Part shown: piece after piece, positions 1-8,749 of the stretch | Position numbering within the stretch: position 1 is the stretch's first letter | Layout of the letters: each line of letters begins with the position of its first letter | Assembly (NCBI RefSeq): GCF_025460765.1 | Contig: NZ_JAMWEG010000017.1 | Coordinates: forward strand, 62,001-126,000 | Length of the DNA: 64,000 bases | DNA from: Micromonospora sp. MA102 | Lineage (GTDB): Bacteria > Actinomycetota > Actinomycetes > Mycobacteriales > Micromonosporaceae | Reading direction: 5' to 3' | Notes under the pieces: model-generated | The model's database searches: none | What the model was told of the DNA's origin: nothing | The model's input: the letters and a program-made list of their open reading frames with translations, nothing else | Position numbers and translations under genes: made by a program

Positions 1-139
1 CGGTAGCCCGTTGCACCCGCACCACGTCGGGGTGATCGGGAGGCAGGTCCTCCAACGCCTCGAAGACGCTGAGACAGGTCTCCAGCCGGCCGCGGTCAAT
101 GCCGTATTGACCGGTTTCCGTAATGTTGTCCGCCGTCAT
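1..139 (-). CDS. N-terminus of a protein leaving the window, possibly an SDR-type oxidoreductase
   Basis: An ATG at 139 opens a frame reading leftward off the edge. The 46 visible residues start MTADNITETGQYGIDRGRLE and include LEDLPPDHPDVVRVQRAT. The DLPPDHPDVVRVRRAT-like stretch resembles, from memory, the N-terminal extension of a group of actinobacterial SDR-family NAD(P)-dependent oxidoreductases. The Rossmann core, which would settle it, lies outside the window. The 300 bases upstream, to the recombinase remnant, hold no other convincing coding frame. Confidence 0.45.
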   Translation of the reverse strand, partial: MTADNITETGQYGIDRGRLETCLSVFEALEDLPPDHPDVVRVQRAT

Positions 140-437
140 ACCGTCGCTGTCTCGTCCCGTTCCCTGCGCCGGATCTACCCGGCCCACCCCAAGTCCGACC
201 CGGAACTGTACGCACCGCACAGCCTTCGACGCATCCCGCGTCGGCTCATCAACCCAAAGACCGTCGAGGCCAGCCTCGCCCGGGTCTACCGAAACTATGC
301 ATCTCCAGCCACGCCGAGCTCGGGGCGACCATGGGCAGGCCAGCCACGACGCCACCGGAGTCGATTCCCGTATGACGGCACGACGGCCTGCTCCTGTGCC
401 GGCTACTTGCCGACCAGCGCCGCCACCGCCGGACCGG

Positions 438-656
438 CTAGAGTTGTGCGAGCTTCAAGTTCGTGCCGATCGTCATCGGTGGTGGGGTAATGGTTCGTGT
501 CGTCCCTCGGACACGAACCGAATCCCAACGGTGCGCGGCAAGATCTACACTTGCCCGCACCGTTTGTGTTTCCGGGTCGTAGGTCAGGTTCAGCCCGAGA
601 CTGCGGTAGACCTCCAGCTTGTGTTCCGGCTCGGCGTCCCGCACGGCGCTCGTCAC
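438..656 (-). pseudogene. C-terminal remnant of a large serine recombinase
   Basis: A 72-codon frame encodes AEPEHKLEVYRSLGLNLTYD followed by PETQTVRASV. This is the pattern seen at the extreme C-terminus of actinobacterial large serine recombinases (ADPADKAEVYRxLGLxLTYxP-type). No catalytic domain, zinc ribbon or resolvase core is present. Just upstream, around 657-700, another frame reads ISLAQAHADMQ, which may be the preceding part of the same protein separated by a frameshift. Most likely the tail of a decayed integrase or recombinase gene. Family assignment is from recalled motif only. Confidence 0.5.
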
Positions 657-769
657 GGCTGCATGTCGGCGTGAGCCTGGGCCAGGCTGATCCAGCTGCT
701 GGCGCCGGCGGCGTGCCGCTGGTGGAGCGGACAGGAACGGCTGTCCGGGTGGACAGGAACGTGGCGCTC

Positions 770-1729
770 TCAGCGCGCGAAGCCGCTTGAGGCGAGTGCG
801 TCGTGTGCTGCCCGCCGGCCTACTTCGATCATCTCGGGTGCCCGGTGAAACTCATGGCCGCGGCAGGCGTCCCTCGGGATTTCGATCAGCAGGTCCGGTG
901 GGTGGCCGGCCAGCCGATACCGGATGAGAAGGTCCTCGACGGCCTCGATGGACAGGCTGACTACGTCGGCTCCGCGCAAGCCGGCGGGCAGGTCCCGCGG
1001 TTCCCGGTCTTCCGTGGTGATGGTCCCCATGGCGGCGTCGTTCGCCGGGTCGCCGTCGTCGGGCAGACCGGTGCCGATGCCGTCCCGATCGGAGGGTCGG
1101 ATGTCCCCCTGCATCTGATTCCACGGCACTCGAGTCGGGTGCGGGTCGGCCGACTCCCGAATCGGGGCCGCGTGATGGAAGTTCGCGCGGGCGCCGTTGA
1201 GGGAGACGGCGACGACCGCGTCGGCCGGTACCGAGGTGGTTGGCGCCATCGGCAGCGGATCCATCAGGCCGCCATCGGCGAGCAGCCGGCCGTTGACCAT
1301 GACCGGGGTGATCACGGGAGGCAGTGCGATAGAAGCACGCACGGCGATGTCCAGCGGACCGTGCTGGAACCACACTGCACGGCGGGCCAGCAGGTCCGTC
1401 GCGACCGCCGTGAAGGGCATGGGCAACTGCTCGATGCGCACGCCGTCGAGCAACTCGCCGACCCGGGCCATGACCTTGTCGGCCCGTATTGCGCCTGGTG
1501 CGCGTATGGCCGGGTCGAGCAGGCGCAGCACCTCGCGGTGGCCGATGCTGCGTACCCATTCGACGTACGTGTCAAGCTTGCCCGCCGCGTACAGCCCACC
1601 GACCAGGGCGCCTATCGACGAACCGGCGACACCGGTGATCTCCAACCCAGACTCTTCGAGGACCTGGATCACGCCGATGTGCGCGTAGCCGCGAGCCCCG
1701 CCTCCGCCGAGTGCCAGTGCGACCCGCAT
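770..1729 (-). CDS. Patatin-like phospholipase family protein
   Basis: Serine lipase/acyl hydrolase of the bacterial patatin (RssA-like) group. From the chosen ATG the protein is 319 residues and begins MRVALALGGGGARGYAHIGV. It shows the oxyanion-hole glycine-rich motif GGGGARG (about 8-14), the nucleophile elbow GSSIG (about 35-39) and the catalytic dyad aspartate in DGG (about 150). The frame stays open upstream to a TTG overlapping the stop of the monooxygenase gene, but those 44 extra residues are low-complexity and not family-like, so ATG 1729 (or ATG 1750) is preferred. With that start it lies 128 bases behind the catabolic operon and may be only partly cotranscribed. Substrate unknown. 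No signal peptide is seen. Confidence 0.85.
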   Translation of the reverse strand: MRVALALGGGGARGYAHIGVIQVLEESGLEITGVAGSSIGALVGGLYAAGKLDTYVEWVRSIGHREVLRLLDPAIRAPGAIRADKVMARVGELLDGVRIEQLPMPFTAVATDLLARRAVWFQHGPLDIAVRASIALPPVITPVMVNGRLLADGGLMDPLPMAPTTSVPADAVVAVSLNGARANFHHAAPIRESADPHPTRVPWNQMQGDIRPSDRDGIGTGLPDDGDPANDAAMGTITTEDREPRDLPAGLRGADVVSLSIEAVEDLLIRYRLAGHPPDLLIEIPRDACRGHEFHRAPEMIEVGRRAAHDALASSGFAR

Positions 1730-1857
1730 GTCACCACCGCCCACCGCTTCCATTCGGGCCGAGGCCCACCAGGCTTCGATGCCGAGGAGGTCGAGCGCGG
1801 CGGTCGCCTGGCTTCTCCCGGGGGTGAGCCTAACGACACCGCCATCGGTAGTGGTGC

Positions 1858-3426
1858 TCAATCACCAAAGTGCGGACCACGGCCTTTGACAACAACCGCA
1901 GAGCCTCCGAGCCATTGGTCACCGCCCGCCGGGCGGACAGCATCGATCATCTGGGGAAGCAGCCGGCGACCGGCATGGAGAACGGTGCCGTCGGGGCGGA
2001 CGACGGCCGCGCGAGCGGCGCCCGTCCGCAACCATCGGTGCAGTGCGCTGCCCGGGCTGGCAACGATCAGAACTGCTCCGTGCCGTTCGATGTCGGCCCG
2101 TAGCGCTGTCGACAGCTCGGTGGACGTGACGATCGCGAAGCGGCCGGCGGCCACGTCGTCGAAGCGGCGGTCGCCGTCGATGATCGCGTTCGGGCAGAGC
2201 CCGCCGGCGAGGCCGCGGCGCAGCCGTGGCCGCACCACGAGGTCGGAGCGGCGCAGCGGCGGTGTCCGGCTGTCCGTGGCCAGGTCCGTGAGGCCCGGCA
2301 CGAGGTGCAACCGGGGCGCCACGGCGCGACGGATGACGTTGCCCCACTCGCCGCCGGCTGTCATCGCCGTACCGATGAGCCGGGCCAGCTTGATCATGGC
2401 GCGGGCGTGCTGGCCGCGTTCGATCTGGTAGGTGTCGAGCGCGGTTTCGGCGAGGGTCCCGCGGAGCACGCCGGCGAGCTTCCAGGCGAGGTTCATCGCG
2501 TCGCGCAGCCCGGCGCACAGGCCCTGGCCGATGAACGGTGGGGTGAGGTGGGCGGCGTCGCCGAGCAGGAACACCCGCCGGTCGCGCCAGCGGTCGGCGA
2601 CCTGCGCGCGGAAGGTGTACTCGGCAACCCGGATGATCTTCAGCTCCGCGACAGGGATGTCCCCGGTCCAGCGCGAGATCAGCGGATGCAGTCGGGCCAT
2701 GTCGCGGTAGTCGTCGGCGGTCTCGCCGGGGCTCAGCTGGAACTCCCAGCGGTAGCGGGTTCTCCCGATCCGCATGTAGGTGCCGGCGCGGGCCGGGTCG
2801 GAGAGTTGGTGCACGCCCTCCCACTGGCCGAGGTCGGCCTCGGTGGCCACGTCGATGACGAGCCAGCGTTGCGTGAAGCCCAGGTCCCGCATGGTGGCGC
2901 CGATCGAGGCCCGGGTCAGGCTGTTGGCGCCGTCGCAGCCCAGGACGTACGCCGCCCGCACGGACCCCGGCTCGCCGGTGGCGGTGTCGGTGACGTCGAC
3001 CCGCACCCCGCCGGAGTCCTGCGTCAACGCGGTGACCTCGGCGTTGCCGCGGAGGGTGACCGTGCCGAACCGCTGGAGGTTGCGGCGGAGGATCGCCTCC
3101 AGCTCCGGCTGGTCGAACATGCTGCCCTGCGGGTAGCCGTGCCGGCCCGGCGCCGTGCCGCGCGGGAACTCGGCCAGCACCCGCATGTTCCGGTCGAGGA
3201 GGCGCAGGCCCCGGTGCGGGCGGGAGATCGCGGCGAAGGCGTCGCGCAGCCCGAGTCGCGCGAGGATCCGGTGGACCTCGTCGTCCAGCGCGACGGCCCG
3301 GGGCTGCGGGTAGATCGACTCCCAACGGTCGAGGACCAGGCACTCGACGCCGTACTGCGCGAGCAGCGTCGCGGCGGTGAGCCCGGTGGGGCCCGCGCCG
3401 ACGATCACTACCGGAACCTCGGTCAT
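1858..3426 (-). CDS. FAD-dependent aromatic monooxygenase, MhpA-like
   Basis: Class A flavoprotein hydroxylase of 522 residues, the length of MhpA (3-(3-hydroxyphenyl)propionate hydroxylase) relatives. It carries the dinucleotide-binding GAGPTG (10-15), the DG motif GCDGANS (about 163) and the GD motif LLGDAAH followed by PPFIGQGLCAGLRDA (about 287). The final 130 residues match the thioredoxin-like tail of this subfamily. ATG 3426 overlaps the stop of the DoxX gene by one base (TGATG), which argues against the in-frame GTG at 3429. Position after a ring-cleavage dioxygenase and a FAH hydrolase supports ortho-hydroxylation of a phenolic substrate with NAD(P)H and O2. The actual substrate cannot be read from sequence. 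Confidence 0.85.
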   Translation of the reverse strand: MTEVPVVIVGAGPTGLTAATLLAQYGVECLVLDRWESIYPQPRAVALDDEVHRILARLGLRDAFAAISRPHRGLRLLDRNMRVLAEFPRGTAPGRHGYPQGSMFDQPELEAILRRNLQRFGTVTLRGNAEVTALTQDSGGVRVDVTDTATGEPGSVRAAYVLGCDGANSLTRASIGATMRDLGFTQRWLVIDVATEADLGQWEGVHQLSDPARAGTYMRIGRTRYRWEFQLSPGETADDYRDMARLHPLISRWTGDIPVAELKIIRVAEYTFRAQVADRWRDRRVFLLGDAAHLTPPFIGQGLCAGLRDAMNLAWKLAGVLRGTLAETALDTYQIERGQHARAMIKLARLIGTAMTAGGEWGNVIRRAVAPRLHLVPGLTDLATDSRTPPLRRSDLVVRPRLRRGLAGGLCPNAIIDGDRRFDDVAAGRFAIVTSTELSTALRADIERHGAVLIVASPGSALHRWLRTGAARAAVVRPDGTVLHAGRRLLPQMIDAVRPAGGDQWLGGSAVVVKGRGPHFGD

Positions 3427-3776
3427 CACTTCAGCAACTCAAGAACGAGGTAGGTGGCGACGAGGAGCCCGCAGACGAGGGCCGGTGCGTACTTCTTCGG
3501 GCCGTCTCCCTTGCGCAGGTGCACCACGAGGGCCCCGCTCAGCAGAAGCAGCAGCCCGGCACCGGCGAGGACGCCGACCAACGGCTGGAACAAGCCGATC
3601 AGCAGTCCGACCGCCGCGGCGACCTCGAGCAGGCCGATGCGCCGATAGGCCGCCACGGAGAAACCCGCCTCCGCGGCCAGCTCCCGCATCGGTTGCACGG
3701 CCCGGATCTTGGCTGTGCCGAGGGTGAGGAAGACCAGCGCGAGCAGCACCGCGAGGATGGAGGAAGCGAGGGTCAT
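3426..3776 (-). CDS. DoxX family membrane protein
   Basis: Small integral membrane protein of 116 residues with four hydrophobic segments, ending KKYAPALVCGLLVATYLVLE. The first segment runs ASSILAVLLALVFLTLGTAK and the conserved-looking TAKI and GLLE motifs are typical of DoxX/DoxD-like proteins. Start ATG 3776 overlaps the stop of the ligase gene by four bases (ATGA); seven extra in-frame codons upstream are less likely. Its role in an aromatic operon is unclear. DoxX relatives are often placed beside oxidoreductases, but a direct catalytic function is not established here. Confidence 0.75.
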   Translation of the reverse strand: MTLASSILAVLLALVFLTLGTAKIRAVQPMRELAAEAGFSVAAYRRIGLLEVAAAVGLLIGLFQPLVGVLAGAGLLLLLSGALVVHLRKGDGPKKYAPALVCGLLVATYLVLELLK

Positions 3777-5653
3777 GACACAACCACCAATCGCCATTCA
3801 ATGGCGTAACGCCCCAGAATCGCCTTGACGGCATCCTCGGCAGAGGGAGAAGTCTTGACGGTGGCCACGATGGAGCTGCCCTCGATCATGGCCTCGATGT
3901 CGTGCACGCCGGCTACCTCGTCGAGTGCCGCGTGGAGTTCCCTGCGGGCGGCGTCCGCCCGCAGCCCGAGCTTGTAGAGCTTGCCGACGGCGGTGACGGG
4001 CAGTTCGTCGAGGACCGTGACGGTCTTGGGCACCGCGGCGCGGTCGGGCACCCGCTCGCGCGCCCAGGCGCCCAGTTCCTCCTCCGCGACCGTGGCGCCG
4101 GGAGCGAGGGTGACGTAGGCGACGGGTACCTCGCCGGCGTGGACGTCGGGGCGTCCGACCGCGCTGGCCGCGGTGACCTGCGGGTGGGCCAGTAGCGCGT
4201 CCTCGATGGTGGCGGGGTCGATGTTGTGTCCGCCGCGGATGATGAGGTCCTTGGCCCGGCCGGCGAGGTGGACGAAGCCGTCCTCGTCGATTCGTGCGAG
4301 GTCGCCGGTGTCCAGCCAGCCGTCGACCAACTTGCCCAGGCCGTCCAGGACCGGGCCGTTCTCGTCGTGGTCGGTGACGTAGCCGGGGAAGACCGTCGGT
4401 CCGCTGATCGCCAGCAGACCCGTCTCTCCGGGCGGTAGGTCTCTCCAGGTTCCGTCCGGGGCGACCACCCGTACCCGTTGGTAGGGCAGGCGCTGCCCGA
4501 CCGAGCCCGGCCGCCACGAGTCGGGGAAGCTGCGCGCGCTGGCGCAGGTCGCTTCGGTGAGCCCGTAGCCCTCGACGAGGGCTGCCCCGGTGTGGGCCTG
4601 GAAGCTGTCCCGGACCGCGGCGGGCAGCGGTGAAGCTCCCACCATCGGAAACCGCAGGCTGCTGATATCGGCGTCGACCGGGCACCGGGCCAGCGTGGCG
4701 TAGACGGTGGGCACGGCGCTCATGGCGGCGACCCGGTAGTGCTCGACGATCTTCCAGAACGCGCCGTACAGGACGGGGTCGCGGTAGCCAAGCGGACCGG
4801 CCCACACCGTCGCCTGTCCCTTGAACAGCGGTGCGAGCAGGGTGACCACGAGTGCGTTCACGTGAAACAGCGGAAGGGCCGCGAAGACCACGGTCTCCTG
4901 GTCGAAGAGGTTGCTGGCGGCCAGCATCCACGCGTCGCTGACCTCGTTTGCGTGCGTGTGCGCGGCGAGTTTCGGGGCGCCGGTGGTGCCGCCGGTGTGG
5001 AACACTGCGGCCAGGTCGGCGGATCCCGGCAGATCACCGGTGAAGGCCGACGGATCCTCGGCAGCGGCAAGCTCGCCGAGGTAGCCGATGCGCACCCCGT
5101 CAATGCCGGGAAGCGGCTCGGGCGCGCCGGCGGCGCCGGTGGGCCGTAGCAGGAGGATCGCGTCCAGCAGGCCGTCGCGGGCGAGAGCCTGCGCGGTGTC
5201 CCAGGTGGCGGGCGCCAGTTCGGGCCCGGCCGTGACGAGGACGCGGGCGCCGGAGCGCCGGAGGAGTTCGGCGAGGTGCTGCCGGGTAAGGCCGCCGCCC
5301 AGTGGCGCCGCGATCCCGGCGAGCTGGGTGGCCAGTGTGGCGGTGATCAGCTCGGCGCAGTTGGGTGCCGTCAGGGCGACCGCGTCGTCCCGCCGCACCC
5401 CTAGGTCGTGGAGCAGGTTCGCGTACCGGTGGACGTCGGCCAGGAGTTCGGCGAAGGTACGGTGCAGCGGCTCATGCCAGCGGGCGGCGTCCGGCAGGAC
5501 GCTGATCGCTGTCCGATCCGGCCAGCGCGTCGCCGCTCGGGCGAGCAGCCCGTACGTCGACTCCGGCAGGCCCCGCGCCTCGAGCGGAACGGCCTCGATC
5601 GCGGCGAGGTCCGCAGGCGTGGCGTAGTCCGGCCACAGCAGCGGCCCCGTCAT
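3773..5653 (-). CDS. AMP-dependent acyl-CoA synthetase
   Basis: Adenylate-forming ligase of 626 residues that activates a carboxylic acid to its CoA thioester with ATP. Visible motifs in order are the P-loop FHTGGTTGAPK (about 216), GYGLTEAT (about 358), DTGDLARID (about 445), the hinge GRAKDLIIRGG, and the C-terminal catalytic lysine in AVGKLYK (about 554). The protein is longer than typical FadD enzymes and ends in an extra tail of about 60 residues. Start ATG 5653 overlaps the upstream hydrolase stop by four bases, so it is translationally coupled. In context it probably activates an aromatic acid or an acid released by ring cleavage; a fatty-acid substrate cannot be excluded. Confidence 0.85.
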   Translation of the reverse strand: MTGPLLWPDYATPADLAAIEAVPLEARGLPESTYGLLARAATRWPDRTAISVLPDAARWHEPLHRTFAELLADVHRYANLLHDLGVRRDDAVALTAPNCAELITATLATQLAGIAAPLGGGLTRQHLAELLRRSGARVLVTAGPELAPATWDTAQALARDGLLDAILLLRPTGAAGAPEPLPGIDGVRIGYLGELAAAEDPSAFTGDLPGSADLAAVFHTGGTTGAPKLAAHTHANEVSDAWMLAASNLFDQETVVFAALPLFHVNALVVTLLAPLFKGQATVWAGPLGYRDPVLYGAFWKIVEHYRVAAMSAVPTVYATLARCPVDADISSLRFPMVGASPLPAAVRDSFQAHTGAALVEGYGLTEATCASARSFPDSWRPGSVGQRLPYQRVRVVAPDGTWRDLPPGETGLLAISGPTVFPGYVTDHDENGPVLDGLGKLVDGWLDTGDLARIDEDGFVHLAGRAKDLIIRGGHNIDPATIEDALLAHPQVTAASAVGRPDVHAGEVPVAYVTLAPGATVAEEELGAWARERVPDRAAVPKTVTVLDELPVTAVGKLYKLGLRADAARRELHAALDEVAGVHDIEAMIEGSSIVATVKTSPSAEDAVKAILGRYAIEWRLVVVS

Positions 5654-6588
5654 TGGGCGTACCGCACAACGGTGCGCTGGCGACCCAGATCGATCGCGCC
5701 GTCGTCGGTGGCGATGGCGGCCTCGACGATGTCACCGTCCTTGAGGTACCTGGGGTTGCGAGCCTGACCCTTGAAGAACATCTTCCACTTCGTCGCGGGC
5801 GGCAGCAGCGAGGCGACGAACGCGACCGGCTTCGGCGGCGCGCTCAGGGCCGTCCCGACGGGCGTGCCGGTCAGCAGCAGGTCGCCGGGGTCGAGTCGCT
5901 GGAAGCGCGTCAGCGCCTGCAGCGCCTGGGCCGGGCGGTAGATCATGTCGGCGACAGTCATGTCCTGCCGGAGCTCGCCGTTGACCCACAGCTTCAGCCG
6001 CAAGTCCGTGAACCGCTTGAGTTCGTCGGCGTCGAGCAGCACCAGCGCGGGACCTGTCGGGGTGAAGGTGGGGTAGGACTTGGCCTCGTAGAACTGGGTC
6101 TTGGGCAGCTGGACGTCGCGTGCCGAGATGTCGTTGGTGACCACCAGGCCCGCGACGTACTCCGCAAGGTTGCCGTCGGTGATGGTCGTGCCGACCGGCA
6201 GCTCGCGGCCGAAGATGAGCCCGATCTCCACCTCGTAGTCCAGCAGCCGCACGTGGGCGGGGCGGACCACGTCGGCGAACGGGCCGCTGATCGAGCCCGA
6301 GGTCTTGCGGAAGAAGGTCAAGGGAACGGTTGCGGGATTTCCGCCGGTGTCCTTGACGTGCGAGGCGAAGTTCGTCATCTGGGCGACGACCCGGCAGGGC
6401 GCCGTCACTGGGGAGACCAGGGCAAGGTCGTCGACCGGAACGGTGTCGCCGCTCGTCGCGGCCGCGACGAGCGCCGGCCGGTCGGCCAGCAGTTCGGCGG
6501 TGGTGGTGGCGCTGGTGTGCACCTTGGCGGCGCCGGTGGGGGTGAGCACCCACCAGGCGTCGTGGGTGCGCAGGACGGAGGTGGTCAT
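5650..6588 (-). CDS. Fumarylacetoacetate hydrolase family protein
   Basis: A 312-residue FAH-fold enzyme, a metal-dependent hydrolase, hydratase or decarboxylase of dioxo acids. The metal-ligand signature is seen as DYEVEIGLIFG (about 114-124), followed by the family motif VVTNDISARD and the C-terminal LLTGTPVG. Start ATG 6588 overlaps the dioxygenase stop (ATGA); an upstream extension of 49 codons is arginine/proline-rich and rejected. Directly behind an extradiol dioxygenase, the most economical role is C-C bond hydrolysis or hydration of the ring-cleavage product. The exact reaction is inference. Confidence 0.85.
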   Translation of the reverse strand: MTTSVLRTHDAWWVLTPTGAAKVHTSATTTAELLADRPALVAAATSGDTVPVDDLALVSPVTAPCRVVAQMTNFASHVKDTGGNPATVPLTFFRKTSGSISGPFADVVRPAHVRLLDYEVEIGLIFGRELPVGTTITDGNLAEYVAGLVVTNDISARDVQLPKTQFYEAKSYPTFTPTGPALVLLDADELKRFTDLRLKLWVNGELRQDMTVADMIYRPAQALQALTRFQRLDPGDLLLTGTPVGTALSAPPKPVAFVASLLPPATKWKMFFKGQARNPRYLKDGDIVEAAIATDDGAIDLGRQRTVVRYAQ

Positions 6589-7718
6589 GAGGTGAACGCT
6601 TTCATCAGGCCGTGGAGGCGGTGGAGGTCGAATTCGTTGTCCCCGCGCAGCGCGCCGATGACCGCGCGCAGCTCGCGAAGCGATTCCCGGCCGGGTCTCA
6701 TGCCGAGAAAGTCCTTGGTGGCGGGCGGGCCCCACTGGGCGAGCCCGGAGGCGCTCATCGGGGCCCAGCCGGGCTCGAGCGTGCAGTCGAACAGGTCGCC
6801 GTCGGTGAAGTGTTCGACCAGGAAGTCGTCCGGGTCGCGCCAGTAGTCGAAGATCTGGCTGCCCTGGATGTGCCGGCCGATTCCCCAGGACCGCTGGTAG
6901 CCCCGGTCGAGCAGGTGCTCCCCGCCGGCGGCCAGACAGTCGAGGTCGGGGACCTGGAAAGCGGAGTGGACGTACCGGTTGGCCGGGCCGAGGGTCATGG
7001 CGAGCGTGTGGTGATCGGTGGGTGTGCTGCCGCGGTCGCAGCGGATGAAGCTCATGACCGGGCCGCGCTCGCGCTGTCCCTGGTGGTAGAGGAAGTCGCT
7101 GACGATCAGGCCCAGGTGCTCGAGATACCAGTTGAGCGCCTTGAGGTATCTGGTGGTCTGCAGCACGAGGTGACCGAGTCGCTGCACCTTGGCCGGCTCC
7201 CGCGGCGGCCGCTGGGTGGCGTACACCCGCGCCACGTCGTGCCCGACGTTGAGCGTCAAGGGCTGCTGCGTGGGCAGCGCGGGCAGCTCGTGCGTGTCCG
7301 CGACCACGCGGACCTGCGCCCCGTTCGGGTCGACCAGATCCACCGTCACTCCGCCGAGGCTCTCCGGCAGGCCCGCGATCGTCCTCCCGGTCGCCTCCGC
7401 GAGCCGCAGCACGTCGTTCGGCTCGGCGGCCTTGAAAGCGGGGCCGATGAACCGCGAACGGGGCCCCCGTCGGATGAGCACGCAGGGCGAACCCGGGTCG
7501 GTGCCCCGCAGGTGCAGCTCGTCCCGGGTGCGCAGCGACGTCGTGAAACCGAACGCCTGAGCGAACAGCTCGGCCCGCTGCAGATCGGGCTTCTGGAACT
7601 CCAGCCAGGCCAGGTCGTGCACCTTGACGATCGGGCTACGGGCCCGCCCCGGGTGCTCGCCCGGCAGCCCGCCCTGCTCGCTGTGCAGACCCGTGTGCGG
7701 GTCCTGCCGGTCGCTCAT
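6585..7718 (-). CDS. VOC-superfamily extradiol ring-cleavage dioxygenase
   Basis: Two-domain vicinal-oxygen-chelate protein, 377 residues. The C-terminal domain holds plausible Fe(II) ligands in their usual order: His in GHLVLQT (about 184), His in HSAFQVPD (about 249) and Glu in DFLVEHFTDGD (about 299), as in type I extradiol dioxygenases. ATG 7718 is preceded by AAGGAG at good spacing; an alternative upstream start adds 12 residues reading through the ribosome site. It is the first gene of the six-gene catabolic operon and its promoter region carries the TGACG palindromes shared with the divergent TetR gene. Catechol-type substrate is inferred from family and neighbours. Confidence 0.8.
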   Translation of the reverse strand: MSDRQDPHTGLHSEQGGLPGEHPGRARSPIVKVHDLAWLEFQKPDLQRAELFAQAFGFTTSLRTRDELHLRGTDPGSPCVLIRRGPRSRFIGPAFKAAEPNDVLRLAEATGRTIAGLPESLGGVTVDLVDPNGAQVRVVADTHELPALPTQQPLTLNVGHDVARVYATQRPPREPAKVQRLGHLVLQTTRYLKALNWYLEHLGLIVSDFLYHQGQRERGPVMSFIRCDRGSTPTDHHTLAMTLGPANRYVHSAFQVPDLDCLAAGGEHLLDRGYQRSWGIGRHIQGSQIFDYWRDPDDFLVEHFTDGDLFDCTLEPGWAPMSASGLAQWGPPATKDFLGMRPGRESLRELRAVIGALRGDNEFDLHRLHGLMKAFTS

Positions 7719-7739
7719 GTCCGGCTCCTTTCGAACTTC

Positions 7740-7798
7740 TGACGAAATCGTCACTGACGAGTTTAGCGTCAGTCAAGAGCAGATGACGATTCCGTCAT
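7740..7798. promoter_or_regulatory. Three TGACG palindromes between the dioxygenase operon and the TetR gene
   Basis: Three inverted repeats with the same TGACG/CGTCA arms lie in 59 bases: TGACGAAATCGTCA (7740-7753), ACTGACG with CGTCAGT seven bases apart (7753-7773), and ATGACG-ATTC-CGTCAT (7783-7798). TetR proteins typically bind such palindromes and repress divergent genes, so these are likely operators for the adjacent regulator. A TTGACT hexamer (7776-7771, minus strand) overlaps the middle repeat and could be a -35 element of the operon, but no strong -10 was identified. Confidence 0.6.
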
Positions 7799-7850
7799 GT
7801 CTGATGGCCGTCGCGGTAGGGTGAGCCGGGGAGACCGGAGAGGTGGACAC

Positions 7851-8498
7851 ATGGTGCAGCAGGCAAGGCACGCCCCGAACCGCCTGGAACGGCGCAAAGC
7901 GCGGACCCGTTTCGCGCTCGTGCGCGCGGCCCAGGCCTTCCTGGCCGCCGGCAAGCTCAACGTCCCGATCCTGGAGCTCACCCAGGCCGCGGATGTGGGG
8001 ATGGGGTCGTTCTACAACCACTTCGACAGCAGGGAGCAGCTCTTCCGCGCCGCCGTCGAGGACGCCCTCGAGCGCCACGGCGCGCTGCTCGACGAGCTGA
8101 CCGTGGGCCTGGACGACCCAGCGCAGGTCTTCGCGCAGAGTTTCCGGCTGACCGGACGCCTCCACCGCCGCAAACCCGAGCTGAGCAAGGTCCTGCTCAA
8201 CAACGGCCTGACCCTGGCGGGCTCAGACAAGGGACTCGCGCCGCGAGCCCGGCGCGACATCGAAGACGCCGTCCGCGGGGGCCGGTTCACCGTGCGCGAC
8301 CCCGAGCTGGCCACGGTGATCGTCGCGGGCGCCGCGCTGTGCCTCGGGCAACTGCTGCACGACCACCCCGAGCGTGACGACGCCGAAGCCACCGACCAGG
8401 TCACCGAGGACCTGCTGCGCATGCTCGGCCTACCGCCCGACGAGGCGCGCGGGATCTGTCAACGCCCGCTGCCCGACCTGGATGGCCGTCGCCCGTAG
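7851..8498 (+). CDS. TetR/AcrR family transcriptional regulator
   Basis: A 215-residue regulator with an N-terminal helix-turn-helix reading LTQAADVGMGSFYNHFDSRE, the recognition helix and YNHF signature of TetR proteins, followed by a variable ligand-binding domain. ATG 7851 is preceded by GGAGAGG at normal spacing. An in-frame ATG at 7797 would place the start codon inside the third palindrome and is disfavoured. Divergent placement and the shared palindromes indicate that it controls the ring-cleavage operon and itself, probably derepressing on an aromatic ligand or CoA ester. Confidence 0.85.
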   Translation: MVQQARHAPNRLERRKARTRFALVRAAQAFLAAGKLNVPILELTQAADVGMGSFYNHFDSREQLFRAAVEDALERHGALLDELTVGLDDPAQVFAQSFRLTGRLHRRKPELSKVLLNNGLTLAGSDKGLAPRARRDIEDAVRGGRFTVRDPELATVIVAGAALCLGQLLHDHPERDDAEATDQVTEDLLRMLGLPPDEARGICQRPLPDLDGRRP

Positions 8499-8505
8499 GC
8501 CGATC

Positions 8506-8748
8506 TTCATCCGCGCGAGCTGGTACGCCTGGCCGGCCAGCCGGGCGCCGTTTAACACCTCGGCGCGGGTCCGGTCGAACGGGCCACCCGTTCGTAGCGG
8601 CGACCGGTGCGACAGCCCGCTCAAGAATGCGGATCGGGTTGATCGGTAGCAGCAAAGCCACCACCACCAGGCCGACGGCACCGCCCACTCCTGCGTCAAT
8701 GAGGCGCTTCCATTCGCGGCCCTGCTCGATGTGGGAGAACGTGGCGAT
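8506..8748 (-). pseudogene. Remnant of a FUSC/aromatic-acid-exporter-like membrane protein
   Basis: The minus strand reads ATFSHIEQGREWKRLIDAGV then GGAVGLVVVALLLPINPIRI, matching the junction before the cytoplasmic part of FUSC-type proteins (RxxDAxIGGxVGLxVxLLLPxxPLR). After a frame change it continues GPFDRTRAEVLNGARLAGQA and YQLARMKIGLRATAIQ before stopping. There is no start, and the upstream end is fused directly to an IS21 fragment, so this is a decayed internal or C-terminal piece. Family assignment rests on recalled motif pattern. Confidence 0.4.
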
Positions 8749-8749
8749 C

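Noticed and set aside
1730..1861. N-terminal extension of the patatin gene from a TTG overlapping the upstream stop
   Set aside because: The translational-coupling geometry is attractive, but the 44 residues do not resemble the family, which starts at the glycine-rich motif. ATG 1729 preferred.
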